Below are positions 24,899 to 33,415 of a stretch of 38,552 nucleotides of DNA, one piece after another. The translations under genes were made by a program, and so were the position numbers. Numbering within the stretch: position 1 is the stretch's first letter; every line of letters starts with the position of its first letter. The stretch is from Desulfobacterales bacterium. GTDB taxonomy: Bacteria > Desulfobacterota > Desulfobacteria > Desulfobacterales > JAHDSC01. The notes beneath the pieces were generated by a model, which made no database searches, was not told the DNA's origin, and worked only from the letters and a program-made list of their open reading frames with translations. The stretch lies in contig JAFGES010000126.1 of NCBI GenBank assembly GCA_016931455.1, positions 1 to 38,552 of the forward strand, written 5' to 3'.

Positions 24899-24927
24899 TT
24901 TACAAATCACATCTTCTTACCGATATT
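24899..24927 (+). promoter_or_regulatory. Candidate sigma-70 promoter of the ABC exporter operon
   Basis: TTTACA (24899-24904) and GATATT (24922-24927) are separated by 17 nt, matching 5 and 4 of 6 consensus bases. The leader would be about 85 nt. AT-rich DNA gives many such matches, so confidence is modest. Confidence 0.35.
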
Positions 24928-24983
24928 CATAATATTAGCGATTTTCGATTTTATCATAAAAGTTTTTATTATATATGAAGAAA

Positions 24984-25000
24984 AATTATAAGTTATAATT
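24984..25000. promoter_or_regulatory. Perfect 8-bp palindrome just before the ABC exporter operon
   Basis: AATTATAA (24984-24991) and TTATAATT (24993-25000) flank a single G, 18 nt ahead of the start codon. It occupies the place of a repressor site or a leader hairpin and takes the place of a recognisable Shine-Dalgarno sequence. Confidence 0.35.
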
Positions 25001-25018
25001 ATTACAAAAAATCAAAAT

Positions 25019-25699
25019 ATGGACGTGGTAAAAACAAAAAATCTCAACAAAGATTTTTTTTTGGGTAAAACTAAAATTCGAGCACTAATAGATATAAATA
25101 TTTCCGTTGAAAAAGGTGAATTTCTTGCTATAGCGGGACCATCGGGGAGTGGTAAAACTACCTTACTCAATTTAATCGGTTGCATTGATTTGCCTACTTC
25201 CGGAATTATCAGAATCGACTCAATCGATACCAACAGACTATCCTCAAATGAATTGGCAAATCTTAGAGCCTCAAAAATAGGATTTATATTCCAATCGTTC
25301 AATTTAATCCCGGTCTTCTCTGCACTTGAAAATGTTGAATATCCTCTTTTTAAAAAGAAAAAAAATAAAAAAGAGAGAAAAGAAATCGTAATGAAGGCCT
25401 TAGAGGATGTTGGAATTGAAAAATTTGCGAAGCATAAACCTGATGAGCTAAGTGGTGGTCAGCGACAACGAGTTGCCATTGCTAGGGCTCTTGTTACTAA
25501 TCCTAAAATCATACTGGCAGACGAACCAACTGCCAATCTTGATCAAAAAACCGGAGCAACGATTTTGGATATAATGAAAAAAATAAACGAAGAGCACAAA
25601 ACCGTTTTTATATTTTCAACCCATGATTCAAAGATCATGTCGATGGCAAACAGAATAATCCGAATAAGAGATGGAGCGATCATTTCCCGGGAAGTATAG
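25019..25699 (+). CDS. ABC transporter ATPase (LolD/MacB type)
   Basis: This 226-residue cytoplasmic ATPase is of the group that drives FtsX/MacB-fold permeases. Walker A is GPSGSGKTT (40-48), the Q-loop is IFQSFNLIP, the signature LSGGQRQR (144-151), Walker B IILADEP (164-170) and the H-loop STHD (200-203). The insertion PLFKKKKNKKERKE is unusually basic. It ends 3 nt before the permease gene. No clear Shine-Dalgarno site precedes the ATG. LolD family members power lipoprotein release or lipid/peptide export rather than import. Confidence 0.92.
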   Translation: MDVVKTKNLNKDFFLGKTKIRALIDINISVEKGEFLAIAGPSGSGKTTLLNLIGCIDLPTSGIIRIDSIDTNRLSSNELANLRASKIGFIFQSFNLIPVFSALENVEYPLFKKKKNKKERKEIVMKALEDVGIEKFAKHKPDELSGGQRQRVAIARALVTNPKIILADEPTANLDQKTGATILDIMKKINEEHKTVFIFSTHDSKIMSMANRIIRIRDGAIISREV

Positions 25700-25702
25700 A
25701 TT

Positions 25703-26959
25703 ATGGAACTGCCTATAAGTCTACGCCTTTCTATTAGAAATGTTTTCCGAAACCGAATCAGATCATTTATTACGCTATCAGCAATAGCTTTTGGAGCCAT
25801 TTCTTTAATAATTGCAGGTGGTTTTTTTGAAGATTCTTTCATGCAGATGCGGGAGGCTTATATTCATAGTTATCTTGGGCACATCCAAGTACATAAAAAG
25901 GGTTTTAGCGATAAAGGGTCTGCAAAACCTTTTGAATATCTGATTGATGAACCCAATAAAATTATAACACTAATTTCATCCCTTGATCATGTAAAAATTG
26001 CTACACCTCGCATTTCTTTTTCAGGACTTTTAAGTGACGGAGAAAACACAATTTCCGTTCTTTGCCAGGGAATAGCGCCTAAAGGTGAAAAAGCTTTAAA
26101 TATAATCGATGAAACCAAGAACGAAAACAGAGGTTTAGGCATACAAGCTGGAGAGAATCTTTCAGAAAAAGATGAATTTGATTTAATTTTGGGGAAGGGT
26201 TTATCAAAAGCTGTGGAAAGTAGTATCGATAATTCCTTGGTTCTACTATCCAACACAGTTGACGGGGCGCTTAATGCTTTTGATTTAAATGTAAAAGGAA
26301 TATTTTTTACGGCATCCAAAGAATTTGACGACAGGACAATTCGAGTGCCGATTTCAACCGCTCAAAAGCTTCTTCGGACCGATAAAGTTCAAACACTTGT
26401 CGTCGTTTTAGATAAGACAAAATATACTACCCAAGTAAAAAATAATCTTCTCAGACTCTTAAAGGATAACAAAATCGGATTAGAAGTTAGAACATGGGAT
26501 GAAATGGCCGATTTTTATAATAAAACCGTTGAACTTTATGGTCGACAATTTTTCTTTCTCAAACTTATTATTTCTATCATTGTAGTTTTAAGTATTTTTA
26601 ATACCATAAACATGGCTATCTGGGAAAGGACTAGAGAGATAGGTACAATAATGGCGTTGGGTTTTAATAGATTTGATATTTTAAAGACATTCCTATTAGA
26701 AGGATTTATTTTAGGCACAATTGGAGGCATTATTGGAATAATAGGTGGCATCATCATGGCCTATCTTATTTCAATTATTGGAATACCTATGCCTCCTCCA
26801 CCTGGTGCGACAGTCAACTGGATAGCAATGATAAAAATAGTGCCTGAAATTCTTATTTCTGCATTCATTATATCTACTTTATCATCATTGATATCATCAT
26901 TTTATCCAGCATTCAAAGCTTCTCGGATGGTAATTGCGGATGCTCTTCGACACATATAA
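25703..26959 (+). CDS. ABC transporter permease (LolE/MacB, FtsX fold)
   Basis: This 418-residue inner-membrane permease has the four-helix FtsX/MacB layout. One helix follows NVFRNRIRSFITLSAIAFGAISLII (about 13-38), then a large periplasmic domain (about 40-275), then three helices (about 285-305, 333-360 and 375-400). The segment WERTREIGTIMALGFNRFDILKTFLLEG is the conserved coupling loop. It pairs with the ATPase just upstream. Together with the LolA-like and outer-membrane proteins downstream it suggests transport of a lipid-like substrate towards the outer membrane. Confidence 0.9.
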   Translation: MELPISLRLSIRNVFRNRIRSFITLSAIAFGAISLIIAGGFFEDSFMQMREAYIHSYLGHIQVHKKGFSDKGSAKPFEYLIDEPNKIITLISSLDHVKIATPRISFSGLLSDGENTISVLCQGIAPKGEKALNIIDETKNENRGLGIQAGENLSEKDEFDLILGKGLSKAVESSIDNSLVLLSNTVDGALNAFDLNVKGIFFTASKEFDDRTIRVPISTAQKLLRTDKVQTLVVVLDKTKYTTQVKNNLLRLLKDNKIGLEVRTWDEMADFYNKTVELYGRQFFFLKLIISIIVVLSIFNTINMAIWERTREIGTIMALGFNRFDILKTFLLEGFILGTIGGIIGIIGGIIMAYLISIIGIPMPPPPGATVNWIAMIKIVPEILISAFIISTLSSLISSFYPAFKASRMVIADALRHI

Positions 26960-26972
26960 GAGAGGCATAAGA

Positions 26973-27722
26973 ATGATCAAATCTTCACTAAAAAGGATTT
27001 ATTTTTTAATAATAATTTTGTTTCTCCCTATTCCCTGTCATGCTGATCCATCCGCCGAACAAATATTGAAACAAGCAGATGAAATCCGAAACCCTCAACA
27101 GGATTATAAAGTAATTGTTGATATTATCAGCAAAAAAGTAGGAGAAAAGGACAAATCAGCAAAATATGAAGTTTTAGTAAAAGGCAAAGAAAAAACTATT
27201 ATAAAAACGCTTTATCCAAGTGTTGATAGAGGAACATCTCTGCTTATGATCCATTATGACTTATGGGTATTTTTGCAGAGTATATCAAAACCTCTCAGGA
27301 TTTCATTTCAGCAAAGACTATTTGGAGAAGCTGCAAACGGTGACATTGCTAGGGCTAATTTCTCTGGTGACTATAATCCCAAACTACTACTAACTGAAAA
27401 AATAGATAAAAAAAGCTACTATGTTCTCGACCTTACCGCAAAGGATGAACGAGTCACCTATCAAAAAGTGATTCTTTGGGTCCAAAAGGATAATTTCCAT
27501 CCTTTCAAAGCGGAATTCTATGCTATCTCCGGTAAACTTTTAAAAACCTGTTCTTATGAAAATTATAAGGTAATATTGGGTCGTCTCAGGCCTACTCGAC
27601 TTGTCCTTGACAATGCTCTGAAACTCGGTCAAACATCAATTATAGAATATAGCAATATGACTCAGGAAAATTTTGCCGACAAATTTTTTAATAAAAACTA
27701 TTTAAAAAAACTTAAATATTGA
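26973..27722 (+). CDS. LolA-like outer-membrane lipoprotein-sorting protein
   Basis: This periplasmic protein is of the lipoprotein-sorting (COG2834-like) group. A signal peptide ends in IPCHA near residue 25, and DPSAEQILKQADEIRNPQQDYKVIVDI follows, typical of the family. The rest is beta-rich with LVKGKEKTIIKTLYPSVDRGTSLL and RISFQQRLFGEAANGDIARANFSGDY. The start at 26973 (249 residues) is chosen over 26934 because it has GAGAGG ahead of it, carries the signal peptide directly and avoids overlap with the permease gene. It probably shuttles a hydrophobic cargo between the ABC exporter and the outer membrane. Confidence 0.82.
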   Translation: MIKSSLKRIYFLIIILFLPIPCHADPSAEQILKQADEIRNPQQDYKVIVDIISKKVGEKDKSAKYEVLVKGKEKTIIKTLYPSVDRGTSLLMIHYDLWVFLQSISKPLRISFQQRLFGEAANGDIARANFSGDYNPKLLLTEKIDKKSYYVLDLTAKDERVTYQKVILWVQKDNFHPFKAEFYAISGKLLKTCSYENYKVILGRLRPTRLVLDNALKLGQTSIIEYSNMTQENFADKFFNKNYLKKLKY

Positions 27723-27781
27723 TCCGTATTTTTAGCTAATAATAATCTCATCATGCTTTACAATATTTTTTCAAAAAAACC

Positions 27782-29134
27782 ATGCGTATATACATACCTG
27801 TAATTTTTATAACTATTTTATCTTTGGTCTTATTAGCCCTTACAAATCCTACTGTTTCCTTTTCCTCTAACATGTCGGAAGATTTTTTCAATGGCTTATC
27901 TTCAGATACCTTTTTGTTTTCGGGACAGATTAAAAACGAAACTGCCTATAGAACTTCTCATCCTAATCAAATTACAAAATTAAAAAATATTTTAAATATA
28001 AACTTATTAGGAGACATAACAACCACTGTTTCCTACAATTTATCCAGCCGTTTTTATTATGATGCTGTTTTTGATCTTTCCGGAAATTATAACAAAGAAG
28101 TGGAAAATAATCAGGAAAAAGAAGCTAAATTAAGAACAGCCTTTCTGGATTTCAATCTCGGAGATGTTGATTTGAGAATCGGAAAACAGCAAATCGTTTG
28201 GGGAGAAGCGGTTGGTCTTTTTTTTGCGGATATCATTAATCCCAAGGACCTTAGAGAATTTATTTTACCCGAATTAGGGGAAATTCGAATTCCGACATGG
28301 GCAACTGATATAGAATATTATTTTGATGATAATTACTTTGAATTTGTTTGGATACCAGTGCCGAAATTTAACAAATTCGGCACATTCGGCTCTGAATTCG
28401 ATTTTGAAAGGTTACAATCTATTCAAGAAAATATAAGTGTGATATATCTTGATAAAAAGGAACCGTCATCCAATCTTAAAAACAGTGAGTTTGGCTTCCG
28501 CATATCCCGCCTAATTGGAAATTGGGATTTAAGTATGTTCTACTTCTATGGCTACGATTATTTCCCTGTTAATTTTAGGGGCTACTTTAGCAACTCATCA
28601 AATCCAAATACGGTAATTATGGTAAGCCCGGAATATAAAAAAATAAATATATCCGGCATGACATTCTCAAGTGACTTCAATAATGTTATTTTAAAAGGCG
28701 AGTTTATCTTCAATAATAATAAATATTTTGAAGTGTCAGATCCATTAGATACCGATGGAGTTGTAAAAAAAGATTACCTGGATTATATATTGGGTATGAA
28801 TTACACATTCTTTGATCGAATAGATTCCAATTTTCAGCTTATGCAAAGAATTATCTTTAATTACGACAAAAAAATTCTTGAAGATGATGTTACGGTTTCT
28901 TTTTCAATCTGGCTAAAAACTAGTTTCTTAAATAATACCTTAGAACCCGAAATCTTTTTTGTGTCAAGCCTAAATAAGAAAGATCTAATGATTAGGCCCA
29001 AGCTAAGTTATACATTCGCAGATAATTGTAAGCTTACAATGGGTATAGATATTTTTGAAGGGGTATCGGATGGCTATTTTGGTCAGTTCGACGACAAGGA
29101 CAGGATTTATTTAGAATTGAGTTTTGATTTCTAA
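27782..29134 (+). CDS. DUF1302-like outer-membrane beta-barrel protein
   Basis: This 450-residue secreted protein has an N-terminal signal peptide (VIFITILSLVLLALTNP) and many alternating beta-strand segments. The motif VDLRIGKQQIVWGEAVGLFFADIINPKDLREFILPE matches the DUF1302 style of outer-membrane proteins (RIGxQxVxWGE...NP.DLRE). The last residues YLELSFDF end in Phe, as outer-membrane barrels usually do. It is placed directly after the LolA-like gene, 59 nt on, and no Shine-Dalgarno site is visible. It may be the receiver or exit pore for the exporter. Family call is by motif only. Confidence 0.7.
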   Translation: MRIYIPVIFITILSLVLLALTNPTVSFSSNMSEDFFNGLSSDTFLFSGQIKNETAYRTSHPNQITKLKNILNINLLGDITTTVSYNLSSRFYYDAVFDLSGNYNKEVENNQEKEAKLRTAFLDFNLGDVDLRIGKQQIVWGEAVGLFFADIINPKDLREFILPELGEIRIPTWATDIEYYFDDNYFEFVWIPVPKFNKFGTFGSEFDFERLQSIQENISVIYLDKKEPSSNLKNSEFGFRISRLIGNWDLSMFYFYGYDYFPVNFRGYFSNSSNPNTVIMVSPEYKKINISGMTFSSDFNNVILKGEFIFNNNKYFEVSDPLDTDGVVKKDYLDYILGMNYTFFDRIDSNFQLMQRIIFNYDKKILEDDVTVSFSIWLKTSFLNNTLEPEIFFVSSLNKKDLMIRPKLSYTFADNCKLTMGIDIFEGVSDGYFGQFDDKDRIYLELSFDF

Positions 29135-29207
29135 ATCTTTCAATGAGTTTCAAATGATAGTCGATTAATTTCTTACGCATTTTAAAAAAAATAGTTCAAT
29201 TGAAATA

Positions 29208-30296
29208 ATGTGTGAAAAAAAGATGATTAAATGCAAAATATGTCTTCTGCCTGCAATTGTTCCTGGCGTAATTATTGATAAACAAGGGATTTGCAACTTC
29301 TGTCGCAATTACGATAATGCCGATTTTTCTAATATGGAATCGGTTCGAAAGGAAAAAGAAGCGGATCTGGAAAAAGCACTAAATAACTGCAAAGGAAATG
29401 GTGTTTACGACTGCCTTGTCCCGGTAAGTGGCGGTAAGGACAGCATCTATCTATTATACAAGCTAAAAATAAAGTACGATTTGAAAATTTTAGCTTTTAC
29501 AACAAACATAAATATTCCTGAAATAGCTTGGAAAAACATAAAGCGGACAGTTAAAAAACTTGATATTGATCATATATCTTACAGCCCGTCTAAGCGTTTT
29601 TATAAAAAACTATTTCGATATTTGCTAAAAAATCAAGAAGAGCGGGGTGCAGTATATACTGTATCTTATGTATATGCACCACTTTTTGAAGGCGATGCGC
29701 TTAAGATTGCTATAGAAAAGAACATTCCACTTGTTTTAGCCGGATACTCGCCGGGTCAGCCTGAACCTGAAAGAATGTTCTACGAATTTTCACGATATTT
29801 GATTTCCAAAACAGACTGGACTCCACCAGAATTGAGAACGTGCGGATTTTTTAAGGAATCTGAACTTTCATATTTCTTTAACCCGCTTAGCTATCCATCT
29901 GATACTACCTTTCCAAGATATTTAGCTCCTTTTCACGCTTGGTCATACAATCAAGATGATATCATGAAAAAAGTTGTTAAATTAGGATTGGTGGACAGCA
30001 GCAAACACGCAAATCCAATCTATAGCAATTATCCAATTAACTGGCTTTTAATGTACTCAGATCTTAAAAATTTTGGCTATAATCCATATCATCCTGAATT
30101 TTCAAAATTAATTCGGGAAGGTAAAGCCAACCGTACCTATTGGAAAATCATGGCACCTGTGGTCAATTTCATGATTAGGCGAAAAGCCTTTCTTGGACAA
30201 AATATCACTAAGAGTCTCAAATGGTTGGAGCTTAACACGAGCGATCTAAAGATTACTCGTGCCAGGGGTGCATATGATCCTTTACCGGGGCCTTAA
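29208..30296 (+). CDS. PP-loop ATP pyrophosphatase, sugar-amidotransferase-like (WbpG/PseA type)
   Basis: This 362-residue enzyme resembles N-acetyl sugar amidotransferases. Four Cys form an N-terminal metal site, CKIC (9-12) and CNFC (29-32), followed by the adenylating PP-loop VPVSGGKDS (71-79) and LKILAFTTNINIPEIAWKNIKRTVKKLDIDH. The C-terminal half (DSSKHANPIYSNYPINWLLMYSDLKNFGYNPYHPEFS) is specific and less familiar. WbpG works with a HisH-type glutaminase, but none is nearby. It could adenylate and amidate a sugar, or a carboxylate made by this locus. The first ATG is used; a second at 29223 is possible. Confidence 0.7.
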   Translation: MCEKKMIKCKICLLPAIVPGVIIDKQGICNFCRNYDNADFSNMESVRKEKEADLEKALNNCKGNGVYDCLVPVSGGKDSIYLLYKLKIKYDLKILAFTTNINIPEIAWKNIKRTVKKLDIDHISYSPSKRFYKKLFRYLLKNQEERGAVYTVSYVYAPLFEGDALKIAIEKNIPLVLAGYSPGQPEPERMFYEFSRYLISKTDWTPPELRTCGFFKESELSYFFNPLSYPSDTTFPRYLAPFHAWSYNQDDIMKKVVKLGLVDSSKHANPIYSNYPINWLLMYSDLKNFGYNPYHPEFSKLIREGKANRTYWKIMAPVVNFMIRRKAFLGQNITKSLKWLELNTSDLKITRARGAYDPLPGP

Positions 30297-30402
30297 GTTA
30301 CAACCTCTTTCAACATGGATTGTTGCCAGGAATTGACTTATCGGCAGAGCAATTGTCTATAGATACATTTATAACATAGTTACTTAACTAAAGTTCTAAA
30401 CA
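30297..30402. other. Short spacer between amidotransferase-like and acyl-CoA synthetase genes
   Basis: I see no terminator or clear promoter in these 106 nt. The two genes may be co-transcribed, or the second may have a promoter I cannot recognise. Confidence 0.4.
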
Positions 30403-32253
30403 ATGAAAAAGAAAATATTAATGGCCTCGGAAACCATCCCGAGCCTATTGAAGGCCCGTGCCCAACAGTCTCCCGAAACTGTTGCGCATTGGACAATTGA
30501 TGGTTTCGGCACATGGCAGCCTACTACGTGGAGGGAATTCCACCATACTGTTTCTATATTAGCGGCAGGCCTTCAAAATATAGGACTATCCCCTGGGCAA
30601 AAGATCGGTCTAATGGCCCCGACCTCACAAACCTGGGAGTACTTGCAAATGGCTATCCTTATGGCAGGGGGTATTATTATAGGAATTGACCCGCACGATC
30701 TTGATGAAAATATTAACGAGATCGCCAACCGAACTGAACTTGCCGGACTTATCATACAGAATCCGAGTTTACTAAAAAAAATATCATCTAATGTACGCAG
30801 TAACTTGAACTTTATCATAGGGATAGATTGCTCTTCCAAGGATAATGATTTTGAAAACTTCTTTAAGTTAAGTGATCTACAAAAAACGAAAAATGAATAT
30901 TGCTTTTCCAATAGACTAAACAGCAATGATCCGGCAACGATTATTTTTACTTCAGGCACGACAGGTACTCCCAAGGGTATTATGTATACACACGCCCAAA
31001 TCTTCCTGGCTTGTAAGTCTATACTTGAAACTTTCGATGATGTAGAAGAAGGAAATAAACTTGTCTGCTGGCTTCCACTTTCAAATCTTTTCCAGCGAAT
31101 GATCAATTTTTGCGCAATCGCCATTGGTGCATCAACTTATTTCGTAGAAAATCCTCAAGATGTTCTTAAATATATTCCATCAATAAACCCTCATTTCTTC
31201 GCCGGAGTGCCTCGATTTTTTCAAAAATTATATTCAGGGATCAGGGAAGAAATAGATCAGAAATCTGTATGGATACAAAAATTAATTGAATGGGCTCTTA
31301 AAGTTGGTGACACTCATGCCTGTTCTTTGCGGAGTAAGAAAACACCGCCACTTTCTACACGGATTTTTTACAAAGTTCTTGATCCGCTAATCCTCAAACG
31401 CATCAGACAGCTCATGGGATCAAATCTCAAGTATATAGTAAGCGGATCTGCTCCCATGCCGCAATGGCTACTTGAACGGTTTCATGCTATGGGCATCTTG
31501 ATATTAGAAGCCTATGGAATCAGTGAAAATATTATTCCTATAGCAGCAAATCAAGTTAACGCTGTAAAATTCGGAACTGTGGGTAAGCCACTGTCTGGAA
31601 ATAACATCAGACTTTTAAATGATGGGGAGTTGGTGGTAAAAGGACCAGGTGTATTTTCAGGATATTATAATGACGAATCTCAAGAAGGCTCACTAAAATC
31701 AGATGGATATTTAGCGACTGGTGACTACGCGAAAATAGACAATGAGGGCTTTATAACCTTAACCGGTAGAAAAACTGAAATCTTCAAAATATCCACCGGT
31801 AGACGAATTGCACCTGCTGCAATAGAAGAGCGCATACGTAGAGTAGCATATATCGACCATGCTGTAGTTTTCGGTGCCGGAAAAAATTTTTTGATCGCAC
31901 TTCTCTCGATTTCTTTGCCACTTTTTCTCAAGCAGGCCAAAAAACTCAACCCTACATTTACTATAAATAAAGCAAACATTCCAACTGCTTTTTATAACAG
32001 CATAAAATTCGATGTAATTCAAGAAATTGCCCAACTGCCTAAATATAAGCATCCAGCAGGATTCCTACTTACTACCCATCCTTTTACCATTAACGGAGGT
32101 GAATTAACTGCCAATCTCAAGCTGCGCCGAAAAAACATTGAAATAAAATTTAAGAAACAGATCAGTCAACTTTATGCAAAATTAAAAGAAACTCACGAAT
32201 CTGGAAATAGAGTGTTCGATAACGCTAATAATATTATTATCTATGAAATATGA
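30403..32253 (+). CDS. Long-chain acyl-CoA synthetase (AMP-binding)
   Basis: This 616-residue adenylate-forming enzyme resembles FadD15-type long-chain acyl-CoA synthetases. Motif TIIFTSGTTGTPKG lies at about 180-193. The segments LEAYGISE, LATGDYAKIDNEGFITLTGRKTEIFKISTGRRIAP and the C-terminal GELTANLKLRRK follow; the Lys in this last motif is the catalytic one. No carrier-protein or condensation domain is attached. It overlaps the next gene by 4 nt (ATGA), a sign of translational coupling with the reductase. Activation of a fatty acid to acyl-AMP or acyl-CoA is the expected reaction; the chain length is unknown. Confidence 0.88.
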   Translation: MKKKILMASETIPSLLKARAQQSPETVAHWTIDGFGTWQPTTWREFHHTVSILAAGLQNIGLSPGQKIGLMAPTSQTWEYLQMAILMAGGIIIGIDPHDLDENINEIANRTELAGLIIQNPSLLKKISSNVRSNLNFIIGIDCSSKDNDFENFFKLSDLQKTKNEYCFSNRLNSNDPATIIFTSGTTGTPKGIMYTHAQIFLACKSILETFDDVEEGNKLVCWLPLSNLFQRMINFCAIAIGASTYFVENPQDVLKYIPSINPHFFAGVPRFFQKLYSGIREEIDQKSVWIQKLIEWALKVGDTHACSLRSKKTPPLSTRIFYKVLDPLILKRIRQLMGSNLKYIVSGSAPMPQWLLERFHAMGILILEAYGISENIIPIAANQVNAVKFGTVGKPLSGNNIRLLNDGELVVKGPGVFSGYYNDESQEGSLKSDGYLATGDYAKIDNEGFITLTGRKTEIFKISTGRRIAPAAIEERIRRVAYIDHAVVFGAGKNFLIALLSISLPLFLKQAKKLNPTFTINKANIPTAFYNSIKFDVIQEIAQLPKYKHPAGFLLTTHPFTINGGELTANLKLRRKNIEIKFKKQISQLYAKLKETHESGNRVFDNANNIIIYEI

Positions 32254-33380
32254 AAACTTATTTTATTACAGGAGCAACCGGCGCGATCGGGTGTGCTATC
32301 GTACCTTTGCTACTGAAAAATGATGACTGTCAAGTTAGGCTATTGATGCGGGCAAAAAACCATCAAGACCTTGAAAATAGATTAGCCAAGTTAATGACAT
32401 TTTGGGGATATGTTTCGAATCAAAACAAAATCCTTTGCCGCATCAAGGCTATCCCCGGAGATATAACCCTACCCCGTTTCGGTACGAATCAGAAAGAATA
32501 TGAAGGATTAAGCTATGAATGCACCCATATTATTCACAGTGCCGGTAATGTAAGAATGAATTTACCATTGGAAGAAGCCCGCAAGTGCTCTGTAGATTCA
32601 GCCCATAATATTATGGGTTTTGCTGAAGCATGCCGACAACGGGGTAATCTTAAAAAGGTAGAATTTGTGAGTACGGTAGGGGTAGGAGGGCGAAATCCTG
32701 GTTTAATACCGGAGACATGGATCACAAATAAACGTGGATTCCATAATACCTACGAAGAGGCCAAGGCAGAATCGGAAATATTCATCGCCCAACAAATCAA
32801 GAATGAAATGCCCGTTACAGTCCACAGACCCAGTATGGTTGTGGGTGATTCTAAAACAGGGAGGATTATTCATTTTCAAATTTTTTACCATCTATGCGAA
32901 TTTCTGTCAGGTAGCCGGACCCTCGGTATAACACCTGATGTTCAGAATACTTTATTAGATATAATTCCTTCGGACTATGTCGCACGTGCAATCGCATGGT
33001 CCTGCAACCAAGATGCCACAGTCGGCCATATTCTCCATTTATGTTCAGGTCCGGATAAAGCTATTGAGATTAATGATTTAAAAACTAAAATCCAAGACAT
33101 TTTTAAATCCTATGGTAAAAAATTGCCGAAAACAATTTCAGTGCCGATAAATCTGTTTCGAGTCAGCCTTCCCATCATTAGATTGTTCATCTCGCCGAGA
33201 GCTAAACGTGCCCTTAAGGCCCTGCCTATTTTCTTTGAATATCTGGCCGAGCACCAATCGTTTGCAAATCAAAGTACCCAAGCATTGTTGTCCCCTGAAG
33301 GAATTGTAGTACCACCCATAAGGGACTACTTGGAAATAATTTTAACCTATTATCTTAGGCACACCCATGGCCTATTTTAA
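32250..33380 (+). CDS. Thioester/fatty-acyl reductase-like protein (NAD-binding 4)
   Basis: This 376-residue extended-SDR enzyme resembles the reductase domain of carboxylic acid reductases and fatty-acyl-CoA reductases. The Rossmann motif GATGAIG is at 8-14. The segment HIIHSAGNVRMNLPLEEARKCSVDSAHNI contains the typical region after the nucleotide site. The catalytic set is S141 (STVGV), Y168 and K172 (YEEAK). Its C-terminal EHQSFANQST and IRDYLEIILTYYLR are common in this family. Overlap with the acyl-CoA synthetase suggests that an activated acyl chain is reduced to an aldehyde or alcohol. Confidence 0.82.
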   Translation: MKTYFITGATGAIGCAIVPLLLKNDDCQVRLLMRAKNHQDLENRLAKLMTFWGYVSNQNKILCRIKAIPGDITLPRFGTNQKEYEGLSYECTHIIHSAGNVRMNLPLEEARKCSVDSAHNIMGFAEACRQRGNLKKVEFVSTVGVGGRNPGLIPETWITNKRGFHNTYEEAKAESEIFIAQQIKNEMPVTVHRPSMVVGDSKTGRIIHFQIFYHLCEFLSGSRTLGITPDVQNTLLDIIPSDYVARAIAWSCNQDATVGHILHLCSGPDKAIEINDLKTKIQDIFKSYGKKLPKTISVPINLFRVSLPIIRLFISPRAKRALKALPIFFEYLAEHQSFANQSTQALLSPEGIVVPPIRDYLEIILTYYLRHTHGLF

Positions 33381-33415
33381 TTTATAATGAACCCAAAAAA
33401 TCATTTTCTCAAGTG

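Larger units (their letters stand above)
24304..25018. other. AT-rich divergent regulatory region
   Basis: These 715 nt separate the minus-strand acyltransferase from the plus-strand ABC exporter operon. No gene is apparent. Signals noted separately are a sigma-54-like site on the minus strand, a sigma-70-like site on the plus strand and two perfect dyads. The length is unusual for two divergent genes, so more regulatory sites or an unrecognised RNA are possible. Confidence 0.5.

Noticed and set aside
30573-31124. 183-codon open frame antisense to the acyl-CoA synthetase
   Set aside because: The sense strand has full adenylate-forming motifs; the antisense frame has none.
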